38,814 nucleotides of DNA, taken from assembly GCA_003222535.1 (NCBI GenBank), contig QHWJ01000252.1, positions 1 through 38,814 on the forward strand, written 5' to 3'. Position 1 is the first letter of the stretch, and every line of letters begins with the position of its first letter. Positions 1 through 8,213 of the stretch are shown here, piece after piece. The notes beneath the pieces were generated by a model. The model worked only from the letters and a program-made list of their open reading frames with translations, did not search any database and had not been told where the DNA came from. The position numbers were made by a program, and so were the translations under genes. The DNA is from Acidobacteriota bacterium. Its GTDB lineage: Bacteria > Acidobacteriota > Vicinamibacteria > Vicinamibacterales > CAVVIG01.

Positions 1-150
1 AAAAATCGTTATCAAATGCGCTGTCTTGACCAAAATATTTAGCGACGGGCTAATTCAACTCTGACAATGTGTGCGTCATAGGCTCCAAAGCCTATGAAAT
101 TCCTATCTGAACGTCAATTTCAACAAAATTGCTTATCCGTGACGGGTTTC
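1..150. other. AT-rich segment with a perfect hairpin
   Basis: The first 150 bases are visibly much richer in A and T than the rest of the window and hold no supportable gene. Positions 77-84 (CATAGGCT) and 89-96 (AGCCTATG) form a perfect 8-bp stem around the loop CCAA. The hairpin lies about 170 nt downstream of the TIGR03790-type gene read on the minus strand. No U-tract follows it on either strand, so a terminator role is weak. The composition change may mark the edge of foreign DNA or a decayed element that continues outside the window. Confidence 0.45.
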
Positions 151-210
151 GCTTGGTTAGCGGCGCGTGTTGGGGTAAGCGCTGCTATCCCGATCGCGAA
201 GGTGAGCACA

Positions 211-247
211 TCGTCTGGCACCAACGCGATCGTCGCGTTCCAATAGC
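211..247 (-). repeat. Partial duplicate of a TPR-coding segment, beyond the stop codon
   Basis: This 37-bp stretch matches 800-836 with two mismatches by eye. Positions 800-836 lie inside the TPR-coding part of the gene and encode the peptide ERDDRVGAR. Read on the minus strand, the copy at 211-247 can encode the same peptide, but it lies just after the stop codon at 266-268. It looks like the leftover of a tandem duplication of a TPR unit, or of a longer ancestral 3' end cut off by a premature stop. Confidence 0.6.
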
Positions 248-265
248 CGGTCGAGGGCGTGATCT

Positions 266-2122
266 TCAGGCAGCGCGATGCGGCTCTTCATCAACAACTG
301 GCTTGACTGCTGCTAATCCCTGCCGAAGCTGACGCACCTCGTCTCGCCCTTCCAATGCGGGATCAAGGCGGAGCGCCTCTTTCAATTCCATTTCAGCGCG
401 GTCGCTCTTGCCGCTCGCCATGTAGACGATGGCCGCATGCAGCCGGATCTCAGCTTGACCAGGCTCGAGCCGTACGGCCTGCCCTAATAGGTTTGCAGCG
501 ACATCGTGGTTGCCGAGCAGATGTTCAACCCAACCAAGTGTATCGAGGACAGTGCCCGAACGGGGTGCAAGACCAACGGCTCGTCTCGCGAGCGGCAGCG
601 CCTCGGCAGCCGCGTTGTGGCGTACTGCAAGGGCGAAAGCCAGGTTGTTCAACGCGACGACATTCGCAGGCTGCACATCCAGAATGCGCCGGTACCGGGC
701 TATGGCAGCGTCGTCCTCGCCTGCTTGCTCCTCGAGTTGCGCAAGGCTGACCATGAGGCCTACTGCTCGTGGCGCCAACCTGAGCGCCTCTTCCAGCGCT
801 CGTCTGGCACCAACTCGATCGTCGCGCTCCAATAGCGTCTGAAACCGGACCACCAGCGGCCCGGCTGCCTCGGGGATTTCCTGATTGGCAGCAAGGAGCA
901 CGGCCAGGCGTCGCTTCGCGAAAAGCCCGGGGAGTCCCGTCGCGGCGTCGGTCACGTCCTCCAACTGTTCGCGGGCGAGAGGCTTCCGGCCAAAAGGGGC
1001 GCACAGCGGATCGCCAACAACGACCGTCTGCCAGCTCAGTGCCGGAACGGCCAGGTAGAACGCTTCCGCGAGGTTGAAGCCCGCCAGATACGCGGGAAAC
1101 AGAACCTCCGGCCGGACGGCGCCAAGCACGTAGGCCTCGGCCACCTGCCCTGAGACCCCGGTCACTCCGTCGCGAATGAGATCGCCGATGAGCGCGTCCC
1201 CGGATCCCTCGAACCATGTCGCTTTGTCAGGCGCTACCGTCGGACGCCAGTCGTCAGGCGGCTGACGAAACGTCCGCGCGTCGAAGCTCGCGAGATTGGC
1301 GGCAATCGACCCGGGAGTGAACCCCATCCCGACGCTCCGAACCCGATTTGCGGGATCCGACGCCCCCGACGAGTAGTATCCGAGGACGGCTTTTTCGTCG
1401 CGAGCGGGCTTAGCCGTGGTTTCGAGGACCACACGTGACTGCTGTCCCTGATCCGCCAGGCGCCTGGCCGCCTGCTCGAGCCACTTGTCACCGCTGCCCG
1501 CCGCCCCACGCTGGTCGAGGACAATACGTCCCTCCATGGCGCGTCCTTCCTTGGCGCGCCCCTCCATGGCCGGTGATTGCGCGCGGTCGATCAGAGCCAG
1601 CGCCTGATCGACGGTAAACGCGTCAATCCGCGTAACCAGGTAAATGTCGTGCTCACGGTGTGAAAAGGGCCGCGCCTCGCCAATCTCACGAACACCCAGG
1701 TAGTACGGATTATCGATCTTCCCCTGCAGCAAAATGGGCTGACCCACCAGCCGCCGGTAAAGCAGGGTGAGCTCGGAATCCACGCTGGCGAGCGTGCCGT
1801 TCACCCCGGTGGTGCCGACGATGCGCAGCGGAACCCCCTTGGTGAGCACCAGATAGAGCAGTCGGTCCTGAAGCCCCGCGCGCCTGATGGCCAGACCCAA
1901 TGGCTGCTCGATGGTCCTGACGTACGTGTCCCGTTCGATCGCGTCTTCGGAGGACGTCTGAATCCGCAAGACGTTTGATTGGGGCAAGCCGCGTGTGCGC
2001 GCATAATGCTCTGCAATGCGCTGCGAGTCCGCGCTGTTGTCGTTGATGACGACGGCCACGTTTTCAGCCGATTGCCCATGGACAACTGCCGCCAACGCCA
2101 GCCAGAATGTCAGACACGTCAC
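266..2122 (-). CDS. Secreted TIGR03790-type protein with C-terminal TPR repeats
   Basis: From the proposed GTG start at 2122 the product is 618 aa. It begins with a signal peptide (hydrophobic stretch, then VVHG-QSAEN). Roughly residues 20-400 match the pattern I know for TIGR03790 proteins: an early VVINDNS segment, TKGVPLRI, ASVDSELTLL, LVTRIDAF, a GYYSSG block, SFDARTF, and AEAFYLAVPALSWQTVVVGDPLC near the domain end (cited in parts). The last 180 residues are TPR-like helices rich in LARRAV/LAPRSG motifs. The frame stays open to 2329, but that extension is encoded by a palindromic repeat (2175-2240) and would bury the signal peptide, so I reject it. An imperfect EGRA repeat sits mid-protein. 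The family's function is unknown; a periplasmic or surface role is inferred. Confidence 0.8.
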   Translation of the reverse strand: MTCLTFWLALAAVVHGQSAENVAVVINDNSADSQRIAEHYARTRGLPQSNVLRIQTSSEDAIERDTYVRTIEQPLGLAIRRAGLQDRLLYLVLTKGVPLRIVGTTGVNGTLASVDSELTLLYRRLVGQPILLQGKIDNPYYLGVREIGEARPFSHREHDIYLVTRIDAFTVDQALALIDRAQSPAMEGRAKEGRAMEGRIVLDQRGAAGSGDKWLEQAARRLADQGQQSRVVLETTAKPARDEKAVLGYYSSGASDPANRVRSVGMGFTPGSIAANLASFDARTFRQPPDDWRPTVAPDKATWFEGSGDALIGDLIRDGVTGVSGQVAEAYVLGAVRPEVLFPAYLAGFNLAEAFYLAVPALSWQTVVVGDPLCAPFGRKPLAREQLEDVTDAATGLPGLFAKRRLAVLLAANQEIPEAAGPLVVRFQTLLERDDRVGARRALEEALRLAPRAVGLMVSLAQLEEQAGEDDAAIARYRRILDVQPANVVALNNLAFALAVRHNAAAEALPLARRAVGLAPRSGTVLDTLGWVEHLLGNHDVAANLLGQAVRLEPGQAEIRLHAAIVYMASGKSDRAEMELKEALRLDPALEGRDEVRQLRQGLAAVKPVVDEEPHRAA

Positions 2123-2174
2123 GGCCAGCAGGCCATGGTGAAAGTCGACACGCGCTGCCAGGCACAAGGAATAC

Positions 2175-2240
2175 GGCCACAGAGACTCAGAGACACTGAG
2201 AAAACCCAACGATTCTCTGTGTCTCGGTGTCTCTGCGGCC
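2175..2240. repeat. Imperfect palindromic repeat of CTCTGTGTCT type
   Basis: Left arm 2175-2202 starts GGCCACAGAGACTCAGAG. Right arm 2213-2240 ends GTGTCTCTGCGGCC. They are reverse complements over 28 bp with a few mismatches, around a 10-nt loop. The island lies just upstream of the proposed start of the TIGR03790-type gene. The same kind of wording (CTCTGCGTGCTCTGCG) recurs at 16381-16397. Confidence 0.75.
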
Positions 2241-2503
2241 GATTCTCGTTGGCTCGCAGCCTGTGAACGACTTCCGCCACGGGCTGCCAGGGCCCGAAGG
2301 ATGGCGATGGCCTTTGTTGGACTGTGCATTGCTGTCTTTTCGACTCGTGATTACCTCGACGCCGTGACATTCCCTCGCGCCGTGCCGGCGACCGCAACGA
2401 CTCATCATGGCCGCCGGACCAATGTCATCTTAGCCTCAATGCGTCAAAACGCTGGGGTACGACGTGTTAGCTGATCGTGCAAAAGGCGGGTAAACTGAGG
2501 GCA

Positions 2504-2959
2504 ATGCCTGTGATTCGCCCCTTCGTCATCGGCTTCGCCACCACGCTCAAGCACCTGTTCAAGAAGCCGGTCACCGTGAACTATCCGGAACAAAAGGTTC
2601 CGATGTTCCCGAAATACCGCGGCAAGCAGGTGTTGATGCGGGACGAAAACGGTCTCGAGAAGTGCGTCGCGTGCGGGCTCTGCTCCGTGGCCTGCCCTGC
2701 GGATGCGATCTACCTCGAGGCGGCAGAGAACGACGGGACGGTCCATGCCGGTCCGCGCTACGCCTCGGTCTACCAGATCCACAAGACGCGCTGCATCTTC
2801 TGCGGCTACTGTGAAGAGGCCTGTCCGGTCGGTGCGATCTTCATGGGCAAGGACTACGAGCTCGCCGTCTACAGCAAGGACGACTTCGTCTGGGACAAGG
2901 CCGATCTGCTCGTGCCGGCGGCAACGACCGGACCGGCACTCGCTCCGCAGGGCAGGTAG
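2504..2959 (+). CDS. nuoI: NADH-quinone oxidoreductase subunit I (NuoI-type 2[4Fe-4S] protein)
   Basis: This 151-aa product has the two ferredoxin motifs of NuoI: C54-x2-C57-x2-C60-x3-C64-P and C97-x2-C100-x2-C103-x3-C107-P. Each binds one [4Fe-4S] cluster. In complex I this subunit passes electrons from the peripheral arm to the quinone site. The N-terminal GFATTLKHLFKKPVTVNYPE is typical of NuoI. I chose ATG 2504 over GTG 2477 because GAGGG lies at good SD distance from the ATG and NuoI proteins start near this point. No other nuo gene is nearby, which is unusual, since nuoI normally lies inside the nuoA-N operon. The stop codon is part of a GGGCAGGTA repeat. It could instead be a NuoI paralogue serving another enzyme. 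Confidence 0.88.
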   Translation: MPVIRPFVIGFATTLKHLFKKPVTVNYPEQKVPMFPKYRGKQVLMRDENGLEKCVACGLCSVACPADAIYLEAAENDGTVHAGPRYASVYQIHKTRCIFCGYCEEACPVGAIFMGKDYELAVYSKDDFVWDKADLLVPAATTGPALAPQGR

Positions 2960-3176
2960 GGCAGGTGAGTCAGGTTGGCCTCGTAGGTTTGCTGCGTCCC
3001 CACGTGCCTTACGCGCCCCACCCGTCCCATCTGACCCATGCGACTCACCCGACCCAGCTGATCCGCGCGCCCCACCCGTCTCATCTGACCCACGCGACCC
3101 ACCCGACCCGCGCGCCCCATCCGTCCCATCCGACCCATGCGACCCATCCGACCCACGTGACCCACCCGACCCACGC
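2951..3176. repeat. 9-bp minisatellite island (GACCCANNN) with inverted left arm
   Basis: Positions 3015-3176 are 18 consecutive 9-bp units without slippage, mostly GACCCATGC, GACCCACCC, GTCCCATCC or GCCCCACCC. A short left arm at 2951-2977 carries the unit in opposite orientation (GGGCAGGTA, GGGCAGGTG). The spacer contains GTAGGTTTGCTGC at 2983-2995. A nearly identical spacer word sits in the sister island at 10185-10197. The period is a multiple of three, so all frames stay open and spurious ORFs appear. Read on the minus strand, the array spells Gly-Arg-Met and Gly-Arg-Val triplets. Confidence 0.9.
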
Positions 3177-3190
3177 GACGACCTACTGAG

Positions 3191-3886
3191 ATGCAGATCG
3201 GCGCCTTGGGCGACATTCACGGCGAGTTCGAAACCGTTCACGGCATCATGAGGAGGCACGTCGAGGTGCCGCTGTGGGTTTGCGTGGGTGACGTGGCAAG
3301 CAACGACGGCGAGTATTTTACGCCCGAGGTCCCGATCTACTTCATCAAGGGCAACAACGAAGACTTCGACGTCCTCGCGGCGGCGATCAACGGACACCTG
3401 CCCGCGCCGAGGCTCCACTACCTGCGCAACGGCGGACCTCACCTGGTCGGGCCGTGGCGCGTCGCGGCACTTGGCGGGACCTTCGCGCCAAGCTGGTACA
3501 ACACGCCATCGTCCGCGCTCCCGCCCTCGAAGGGCCGCAAGACCTCGGCCTGGACACTCAAACTGGGGAAGGCCCGCGACGACAAGCGCCGGCACTTCGT
3601 CCGCGACGAGGTGATCGCCTGCAGGACGCTGACCAACATCGATCTGTTTCTGACGCACGAGGCGCCGCGCCCCTTCTATCCGGCGGGGCGACGCATCGAC
3701 GCCGGCAAGACGGTGTTGAACGACGTGCTCACCGCGATGAAGCCGCGGCTGCATCTGTTCGGCCACCACCACGAGTTCACCGATTCGGTCCGCCAGGGAG
3801 TCCGGTCGATCGGCCTCGACGTCGTGACGAAATCGTACCTGCTGATCGACGCCGTGACCTTCAAGACCGAGCGGCTCGACACTTGA
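3191..3886 (+). CDS. Metallophosphoesterase (calcineurin-like)
   Basis: The 231-aa protein shows the metal-binding blocks of calcineurin-like phosphoesterases: GDIHG (residues 7-11), VGDVASND, GNNED in the GNHE position, a His in LTHEAP, and GHHHEF near the C terminus. These residues normally hold two metal ions and hydrolyse phosphomono- or diesters. There is no signal peptide or membrane segment, so it is probably cytoplasmic. The substrate cannot be read from sequence. The ATG at 3191 follows a weak TGAG and is the first start after the minisatellite. An ATTACC-type island begins immediately after the stop. Confidence 0.85.
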   Translation: MQIGALGDIHGEFETVHGIMRRHVEVPLWVCVGDVASNDGEYFTPEVPIYFIKGNNEDFDVLAAAINGHLPAPRLHYLRNGGPHLVGPWRVAALGGTFAPSWYNTPSSALPPSKGRKTSAWTLKLGKARDDKRRHFVRDEVIACRTLTNIDLFLTHEAPRPFYPAGRRIDAGKTVLNDVLTAMKPRLHLFGHHHEFTDSVRQGVRSIGLDVVTKSYLLIDAVTFKTERLDT

Positions 3887-4004
3887 AATCTGGTAATCTG
3901 GTAATTTGGTAATCTGGTAATTGAATTGACTTATTGACGATCAATCTACCAATCAATTACCAGATTACCAGATTACCCAATTACCAGATGCTCCCAATTA
4001 CCAG
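3887..4004. repeat. GGTAAT/ATTACC inverted simple-repeat island A
   Basis: The left arm (3887-3928) repeats AATCTGGT units, a spacer follows, and the right arm (about 3947-4004) repeats the complement, ATTACCAG. The arms can pair over several units. The island fills the whole gap between the metallophosphoesterase stop and the next start codon, and its last CAGATG supplies the ATG at 4005. Confidence 0.9.
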
Positions 4005-5846
4005 ATGCTGAAGCCGTTTATCGAAGCTCTTGACGACCGGGTCCTCGTCTGTGACGGCGCGATGGGGACGATGCTCTATGCGAAGGGCGTCTTCATCAAC
4101 AAAAGCTTCGACGCGCTGAACGTCACGCAGCCCGATCTCGTGGCCGAGGTGCACCAGGAATACGTCCGTGCCGGCGCCGACATTGTCGAGACCAACACGT
4201 TCGGCGCGAACCGCATCAAGCTGGGCTCGTTCGGCCTTGCCGAGCGGCTCTACGCGATCAACGCGCAGGGCGCGAAGATCGCGCGCCATGCGGCGCTGGA
4301 GCACGCGTACGTCGCCGGGGCGATCGGCCCGCTGGGCATCCGCATCGAGCCGTGGGGGAAGACCGGCCTCGACGAAGCACGCGAATTCTTCCGCGAGCAG
4401 GCCCATGCGCTCGTGGAGGGCGGCGTCGATCTGTTCATCCTCGAGACCTTCCGCGATCTCAACGAAATCGGCGCGGCGATCGACGCCGTGCGGAGCGTGT
4501 CCGGCCTGCCAATCGTCGCCCAGATGACGACGGAGGAAGACGGCAACACGCTGGACGGCACGCCGCCGGAGCGCTTCACACCCGACCTCGAGCGCCGCGG
4601 CGCGACGGTGATCGGCGTCAACTGCGCCGTCGGTCCCGCCCCGATGCTCGACACCATCGAGCGCATGGCGGCCGTCACGAAGCGCAGGCTCTCGGCGCAG
4701 CCCAACGCCGGCCAGCCGCGCGATGTCGAAGGCCGCAACATCTACCTCTGCTCGCCCGAGTACATGGCGTCGTACGCGAGGCGGTTCATCATGCACAACG
4801 TGCGCGTGGTGGGCGGCTGTTGCGGGACGACGCCCGAGCACATCCGCCAGATCAAGGCCGCGGTTCGCGGGATGGCGCCGGCGGTGGGGCGTGCCGCTGA
4901 CACCGGGGCCGGCACCAGACCGATGCCCGCGATCTCGGCGCCGCCGGTCGCTCGCGAGCACAAATCGCGACTGGCCAACGCCGTGGCGCGTGGCTCGTTC
5001 GTCGTCGCCGTGGAGCTGCTGCCGCCGCGCGGCTACCAGACCGATCAGGTCGTCGAGTGGGCGAAGCGGTTGAGTATCTCGGGCGTGGACGTCGTCAACA
5101 TCCCGGACGGCCAGCGCGCCGGCGCGCGCATCAGCGCCCTGTCTCTCGCCGTGCTGATCCAGCAGCAGGCGGGCATCGAAACGCTGCTGCACTACTCTTG
5201 CCGCGACCGCAACCTGTTGGGCATCCAGTCCGATCTGCTCGGCGCGCACGCCATGGGCCTGCGCAATCTCATGCTCGTCACCGGCGATCCGGGCCGCGTC
5301 GGCGACTATCCCGACGCGACGGCCGTCTTCGACGTCGATTCGATCGGCCTCACCAACCTCGTCTCGCGGCTGAACCATGGATGCGACGTCGGCGGACAGG
5401 CGATCGGCGCGCCGACCGGCTTTCACATCGGCGTCTCGGTGAATCCCGCGGCATCCAACCTGGACGAGGAGCTGCGGCGGTTCGAGTACAAGGTCGAAGC
5501 CGGGGCCGAATTCGTCGTCACGCGGCCGATTTTCGACGTGCGCGGCTTCGAGCGGTTCTTGAAGCGGGTCGAGACCGCGCGGCTGCCGATCATCGCCGGC
5601 GTGTTTCCGTTCGAGAGCTCGCGGAACGCGGAATTCATGGCCAACGAGGTGCCAGGCGTCCAGGTACCGGATTCGCTGCTCGACCGCATGGCGCGCGCGG
5701 ATGGCCACGAGGCGGCCACGCAGGAAGGCATTGCGATTGCCCGCCAGATTGCGGCAGAACTGCGCGGCGCCGTGCAGGGCGTACAGGTGTCGACGCAGTC
5801 GGGCGACATCGAAGCGGCCCTGGCAGTCCTCGATGGACTTCGTTAA
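4005..5846 (+). CDS. Fused homocysteine S-methyltransferase / methylenetetrahydrofolate reductase
   Basis: This 613-aa protein joins two one-carbon enzymes. Residues 1 to about 290 form a homocysteine methyltransferase domain: GAMGTMLYAKGV near the start, VNCAVGP, and the zinc-binding VGGCCGTTPEHI. About residues 320-613 form a MetF-like domain: AVELLPPRGY, then LLHYSCRDRN, LVTGDPG, and GVFPFESS near the end. Such fusions (for example Bacillus YitJ) make 5-methyl-THF and pass its methyl group, or one from another donor, to homocysteine to give methionine. The cobalamin-binding domain of MetH is absent. No Shine-Dalgarno is visible, because the ATG sits at the edge of the ATTACC island. Expression may be leaderless or carried through from upstream. 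Confidence 0.92.
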   Translation: MLKPFIEALDDRVLVCDGAMGTMLYAKGVFINKSFDALNVTQPDLVAEVHQEYVRAGADIVETNTFGANRIKLGSFGLAERLYAINAQGAKIARHAALEHAYVAGAIGPLGIRIEPWGKTGLDEAREFFREQAHALVEGGVDLFILETFRDLNEIGAAIDAVRSVSGLPIVAQMTTEEDGNTLDGTPPERFTPDLERRGATVIGVNCAVGPAPMLDTIERMAAVTKRRLSAQPNAGQPRDVEGRNIYLCSPEYMASYARRFIMHNVRVVGGCCGTTPEHIRQIKAAVRGMAPAVGRAADTGAGTRPMPAISAPPVAREHKSRLANAVARGSFVVAVELLPPRGYQTDQVVEWAKRLSISGVDVVNIPDGQRAGARISALSLAVLIQQQAGIETLLHYSCRDRNLLGIQSDLLGAHAMGLRNLMLVTGDPGRVGDYPDATAVFDVDSIGLTNLVSRLNHGCDVGGQAIGAPTGFHIGVSVNPAASNLDEELRRFEYKVEAGAEFVVTRPIFDVRGFERFLKRVETARLPIIAGVFPFESSRNAEFMANEVPGVQVPDSLLDRMARADGHEAATQEGIAIARQIAAELRGAVQGVQVSTQSGDIEAALAVLDGLR

Positions 5847-5945
5847 CAAACCAGAGGTATAGTCGCTGCTCCGCGCTCATGGCTCGCACTCAGCTTGAAC
5901 GTTTTCAACTAGTTAGCGGCTTTTGGCGCCGCTCGCGAGGCACTG

Positions 5946-6647
5946 ATGGCCCTTTTTGAGCCGCGTCGTTCGCGCGAAAGCGAAGAGATCGTGGGCTCCG
6001 ACGCCGCCACGCGCGCGCTGTCGGTGACCGTCGTCGAGAAGGATTTCGTCGCGCGCGTCTACGAGAATATCGCGTGGTTCTACGACCTGACGTTTGGCCC
6101 CGCGCTGCATCCGGGGCGCGTCGACGCGATTCAGCGGATGGCCATCAAGCCGGGCGATCGTGTGCTCGAAGTGGGCGTCGGGACCGGAATCAACGCGCCG
6201 CTGTATCCGACCGACTGCTCGGTGACGGGTATCGATCTGTCGAGCTCGATGCTGGAAAAGGCGCGCGAGCGTGTGGCCCGCAAGGGCGTTGAGAACGTCC
6301 GGCTGCTGCAGATGGACGCGGCGAACCTCAAGTTCGCCGACGACACGTTCGACATCGTCTACGCACCATATGTCATCAGCGTGGTGCCGGACCCCGTGGC
6401 CGTCACGCGCGAGATGTGGCGTGTCTGCCGTCCCGGCGGCCGCATCGTCATCCTCAACCACTTCCGCAGCAAGAGCCGCGTCGGCGCGCGGCTCGAGCGC
6501 ATGATCGCGCCGTTCACGCTCTACCTCGGCTTCAAGTCCGATCTCGATCTGCCGGCGTTTCTCGTCCAGGCCGACCTGAAGCCGGTGTCGATTGAAAAAG
6601 TGAATATCCCGCGGATCTGGTCGCTCGTCACCTGCGTGAAGGACTAG
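5946..6647 (+). CDS. Class I SAM-dependent methyltransferase, PmtA-like
   Basis: The 233-aa product has SAM motif I (VLEVGVGTG, residues 73-81), an acidic motif II residue in VTGIDLS, QMDAAN, and a post-I block FDIVYAPYVIS followed by RPGGRIVILNH. The segment IAWFYDLTFGPALHPGR before motif I resembles Rhodobacter-type phosphatidylethanolamine N-methyltransferase (PmtA), which methylates phosphatidylethanolamine towards phosphatidylcholine. A ubiquinone/menaquinone-type C-methyltransferase is the main alternative. A GAGG lies a few bases before the ATG. The 99 bases upstream of the start show no strong promoter. The gene converges with the M24 peptidase gene across an inverted-repeat island. 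Confidence 0.8.
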   Translation: MALFEPRRSRESEEIVGSDAATRALSVTVVEKDFVARVYENIAWFYDLTFGPALHPGRVDAIQRMAIKPGDRVLEVGVGTGINAPLYPTDCSVTGIDLSSSMLEKARERVARKGVENVRLLQMDAANLKFADDTFDIVYAPYVISVVPDPVAVTREMWRVCRPGGRIVILNHFRSKSRVGARLERMIAPFTLYLGFKSDLDLPAFLVQADLKPVSIEKVNIPRIWSLVTCVKD

Positions 6648-6649
6648 CA

Positions 6650-6757
6650 ACTCTCAACTCTCAACTCTCTGGTGTGAGAGTTGAGACTTCACACTTGAGA
6701 CTTGACAACTCTCAACTGTCAGGGGTGAGAGTTGAGAGTTGAAACTTGAGAGTTGTT
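6650..6757. repeat. CAACTCTC/GAGAGTTG inverted simple-repeat island
   Basis: CAACTCTCAACTCTC units on the left face GAGAGTTGAGAGTTG units on the right, with further copies of both orientations between (GTGAGAGTTGAGAC, ACTTGAGACTTGACA). The whole gap between two convergent genes is built from this word. It can form a long hairpin in either transcript, so it may serve as a two-way terminator. Confidence 0.85.
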
Positions 6758-6758
6758 T

Positions 6759-8072
6759 TCAAGCCCCGAAGGGGCTTTCAATCGACGGACTCTGCGGAGT
6801 GAGCAGCTCGGCGCCGTCGGCGGTAATGTGCATGTCGTCCTCGAGGCGCACGCCGAACTCGCCCCGGATGTAGATACCCGGCTCGTCGCTGAACACCATT
6901 CCCGGCTGCAGCTTCAGCGCTTTCTCCCACCCGTACATATTGTTCTTCACGAGATACGGCCACTCGTGGCCGTCCATGCCCATGCCGTGGCCGAGCCGGT
7001 GCGAGAAGTACTTGTACCCGGGTCCGTAGCCGCCATCGACGACGACCTTCCGGCCGGCGGCGTCGATGGCTTCGAGCGCCACGCCGGGCCGCGCCGCATT
7101 GAGCGCCGCGGTCTGGGCCTGGTGGACGATGTCGAACACCCTTTTCATCTTGTCGGTCGCCCTGCCGAGCACGAATGTGCGGGTGATGTCCGACTGATAG
7201 CCTTCGACGGTGCATCCGTCGTCGATCATGATGATCGTGCCCTCGCGGATGGTCTGCGGCGTAATCGAGCCGTGCGGGAGCGCTGTATACTCGCCGACCT
7301 GCACGCTCGCAAAGCCGGGGAATCCAAGGCGCCCGTACGCCGCGGCGATCAGGCTGGTCACCTGGTTCTGCGTCATGCCCGGTTTCAGTGCTTTGAACAC
7401 CGCCTCGTAGCAGTTCAGCGTCGCCTCGCACGCGAGCCGCATCAACGCGACTTCGTGGGCGTCCTTTATCATGCGGCAGCCGGCGGTGACCGGTGTCGCG
7501 CTCGTCACGTGCAGCGCGGGCGCGGCTGCGGCGATGCTGTCGGCGAACACGAACTTGGCGGTCTCCTCGACGCCGACCCGTCCGGCCCCGATGCCGCGGT
7601 CTTTCAGGCCCTGGACGACACGCTCGAACGGGCTTTCGTCTTCCTGCCACACGGCCACGTCGGTGTGCACGAGCGGTCCGAGCGCGAGTTGTTCGCGTGC
7701 CCGATCTTCTTCGAACCCCGGGCACACGACGTAGGGGTTTCCGGTCTTCGGGATGACCACGGCAAAGAGCCGTTCGCTGTTGCCCCAACGGATGCCGGTG
7801 AAATACAGCAGTGACGTGCCGCCGGCGAGCACGATGGCGTCGATGTGCTGTTCCCCCATGATCTTTCGCGCGCGCTCGATGCGCGCACGGCGTTCGTCAG
7901 CGGTAATGGGCCGGGCGCGGTCTCGCATCGACGTCAACGCGGCGATGCTCGGCGCCAGGGCGCCGGGTGCGACATCACTCCCGGGACTGCGGCCGCGCTG
8001 CGCCGAGACGCGGGTGACCGACAATCCGGCTGCTGCGCCGGTCAGCCACATGAACGAACGGCGAGACACCAT
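6759..8072 (-). CDS. Tat-exported M24 family metallopeptidase (Xaa-Pro aminopeptidase-like)
   Basis: The product is 437 aa from ATG 8072. It opens MVSRRSFMWLTGAAAGLSVT, a twin-arginine signal, so it is exported folded. The C-terminal half has the pita-bread metal ligands in order: Asp in MIDDGCTV, Asp in YQSDITRTF, His in HRLGHGMGMDGHE, Glu in SDEPGIYIRGEF, and Glu in VRLEDDMH. The N-terminal half is the creatinase/prolidase N domain. These enzymes remove N-terminal residues before proline using two metal ions. The frame runs open to 8153, but that extension is encoded by the ATTACC island. ATG 8072 has GGAG at good distance and starts exactly at the Tat signal. Confidence 0.9.
   Translation of the reverse strand: MVSRRSFMWLTGAAAGLSVTRVSAQRGRSPGSDVAPGALAPSIAALTSMRDRARPITADERRARIERARKIMGEQHIDAIVLAGGTSLLYFTGIRWGNSERLFAVVIPKTGNPYVVCPGFEEDRAREQLALGPLVHTDVAVWQEDESPFERVVQGLKDRGIGAGRVGVEETAKFVFADSIAAAAPALHVTSATPVTAGCRMIKDAHEVALMRLACEATLNCYEAVFKALKPGMTQNQVTSLIAAAYGRLGFPGFASVQVGEYTALPHGSITPQTIREGTIIMIDDGCTVEGYQSDITRTFVLGRATDKMKRVFDIVHQAQTAALNAARPGVALEAIDAAGRKVVVDGGYGPGYKYFSHRLGHGMGMDGHEWPYLVKNNMYGWEKALKLQPGMVFSDEPGIYIRGEFGVRLEDDMHITADGAELLTPQSPSIESPFGA
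6761..6777 (-). terminator. GC-rich hairpin overlapping the stop codon of the M24 gene
   Basis: AAGCCCC (6761-6767) and GGGGCTT (6771-6777) pair perfectly over 7 bp with a 3-nt loop. On the minus strand the stem includes the last codons and part of the TGA stop of the M24 peptidase gene and is followed by GAAAAC, not a true U-tract. It probably ends or stabilises the minus-strand transcript. Confidence 0.5.
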
Positions 8073-8086
8073 ATGCGCTCCTGCAT

Positions 8087-8213
8087 TGGATAATCTGGTA
8101 ATCGAGTAGTCTGGTAATTGGATTGGGAGATTGATTGGAAGATTGGCGGCCAATTACCAATCCAATTACCAATTCAATTACCAGATTACCAGATTACCCA
8201 ATTACCAGATTGA
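8087..8213. repeat. GGTAAT/ATTACC inverted simple-repeat island B
   Basis: The left arm (8087-8125) reads TAATCTGGTAATCGAG and similar. The spacer has GATTGGGAGATTGATTGG words. The right arm (about 8150-8213) repeats ATTACCAATCCAATTACC and ATTACCAGATTACC. The end of the glycosyltransferase gene lies inside the right arm, so its stop codon and last residues are encoded by the repeat. Confidence 0.9.

Noticed and set aside
2123-2329. N-terminal extension of the TIGR03790-type protein
   Set aside because: Encoded by a palindromic repeat and would bury the signal peptide.
2965-3189. His/Thr/Pro-rich plus-strand ORF
   Set aside because: It is only the translation of the 9-bp minisatellite.
2444-3772. 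442-aa minus-strand open frame across nuoI, the minisatellite and the phosphoesterase
   Set aside because: It covers two well-supported plus-strand genes and is kept open by the 9-bp repeat, which has no stop in this frame.
3981-5849. 622-aa minus-strand open frame
   Set aside because: Exact antisense of the homocysteine methyltransferase/MTHFR fusion; no domain signature.
8073-8153. N-terminal extension of the M24 peptidase
   Set aside because: Encoded by the ATTACC island; the Tat signal begins at 8072 with a Shine-Dalgarno.
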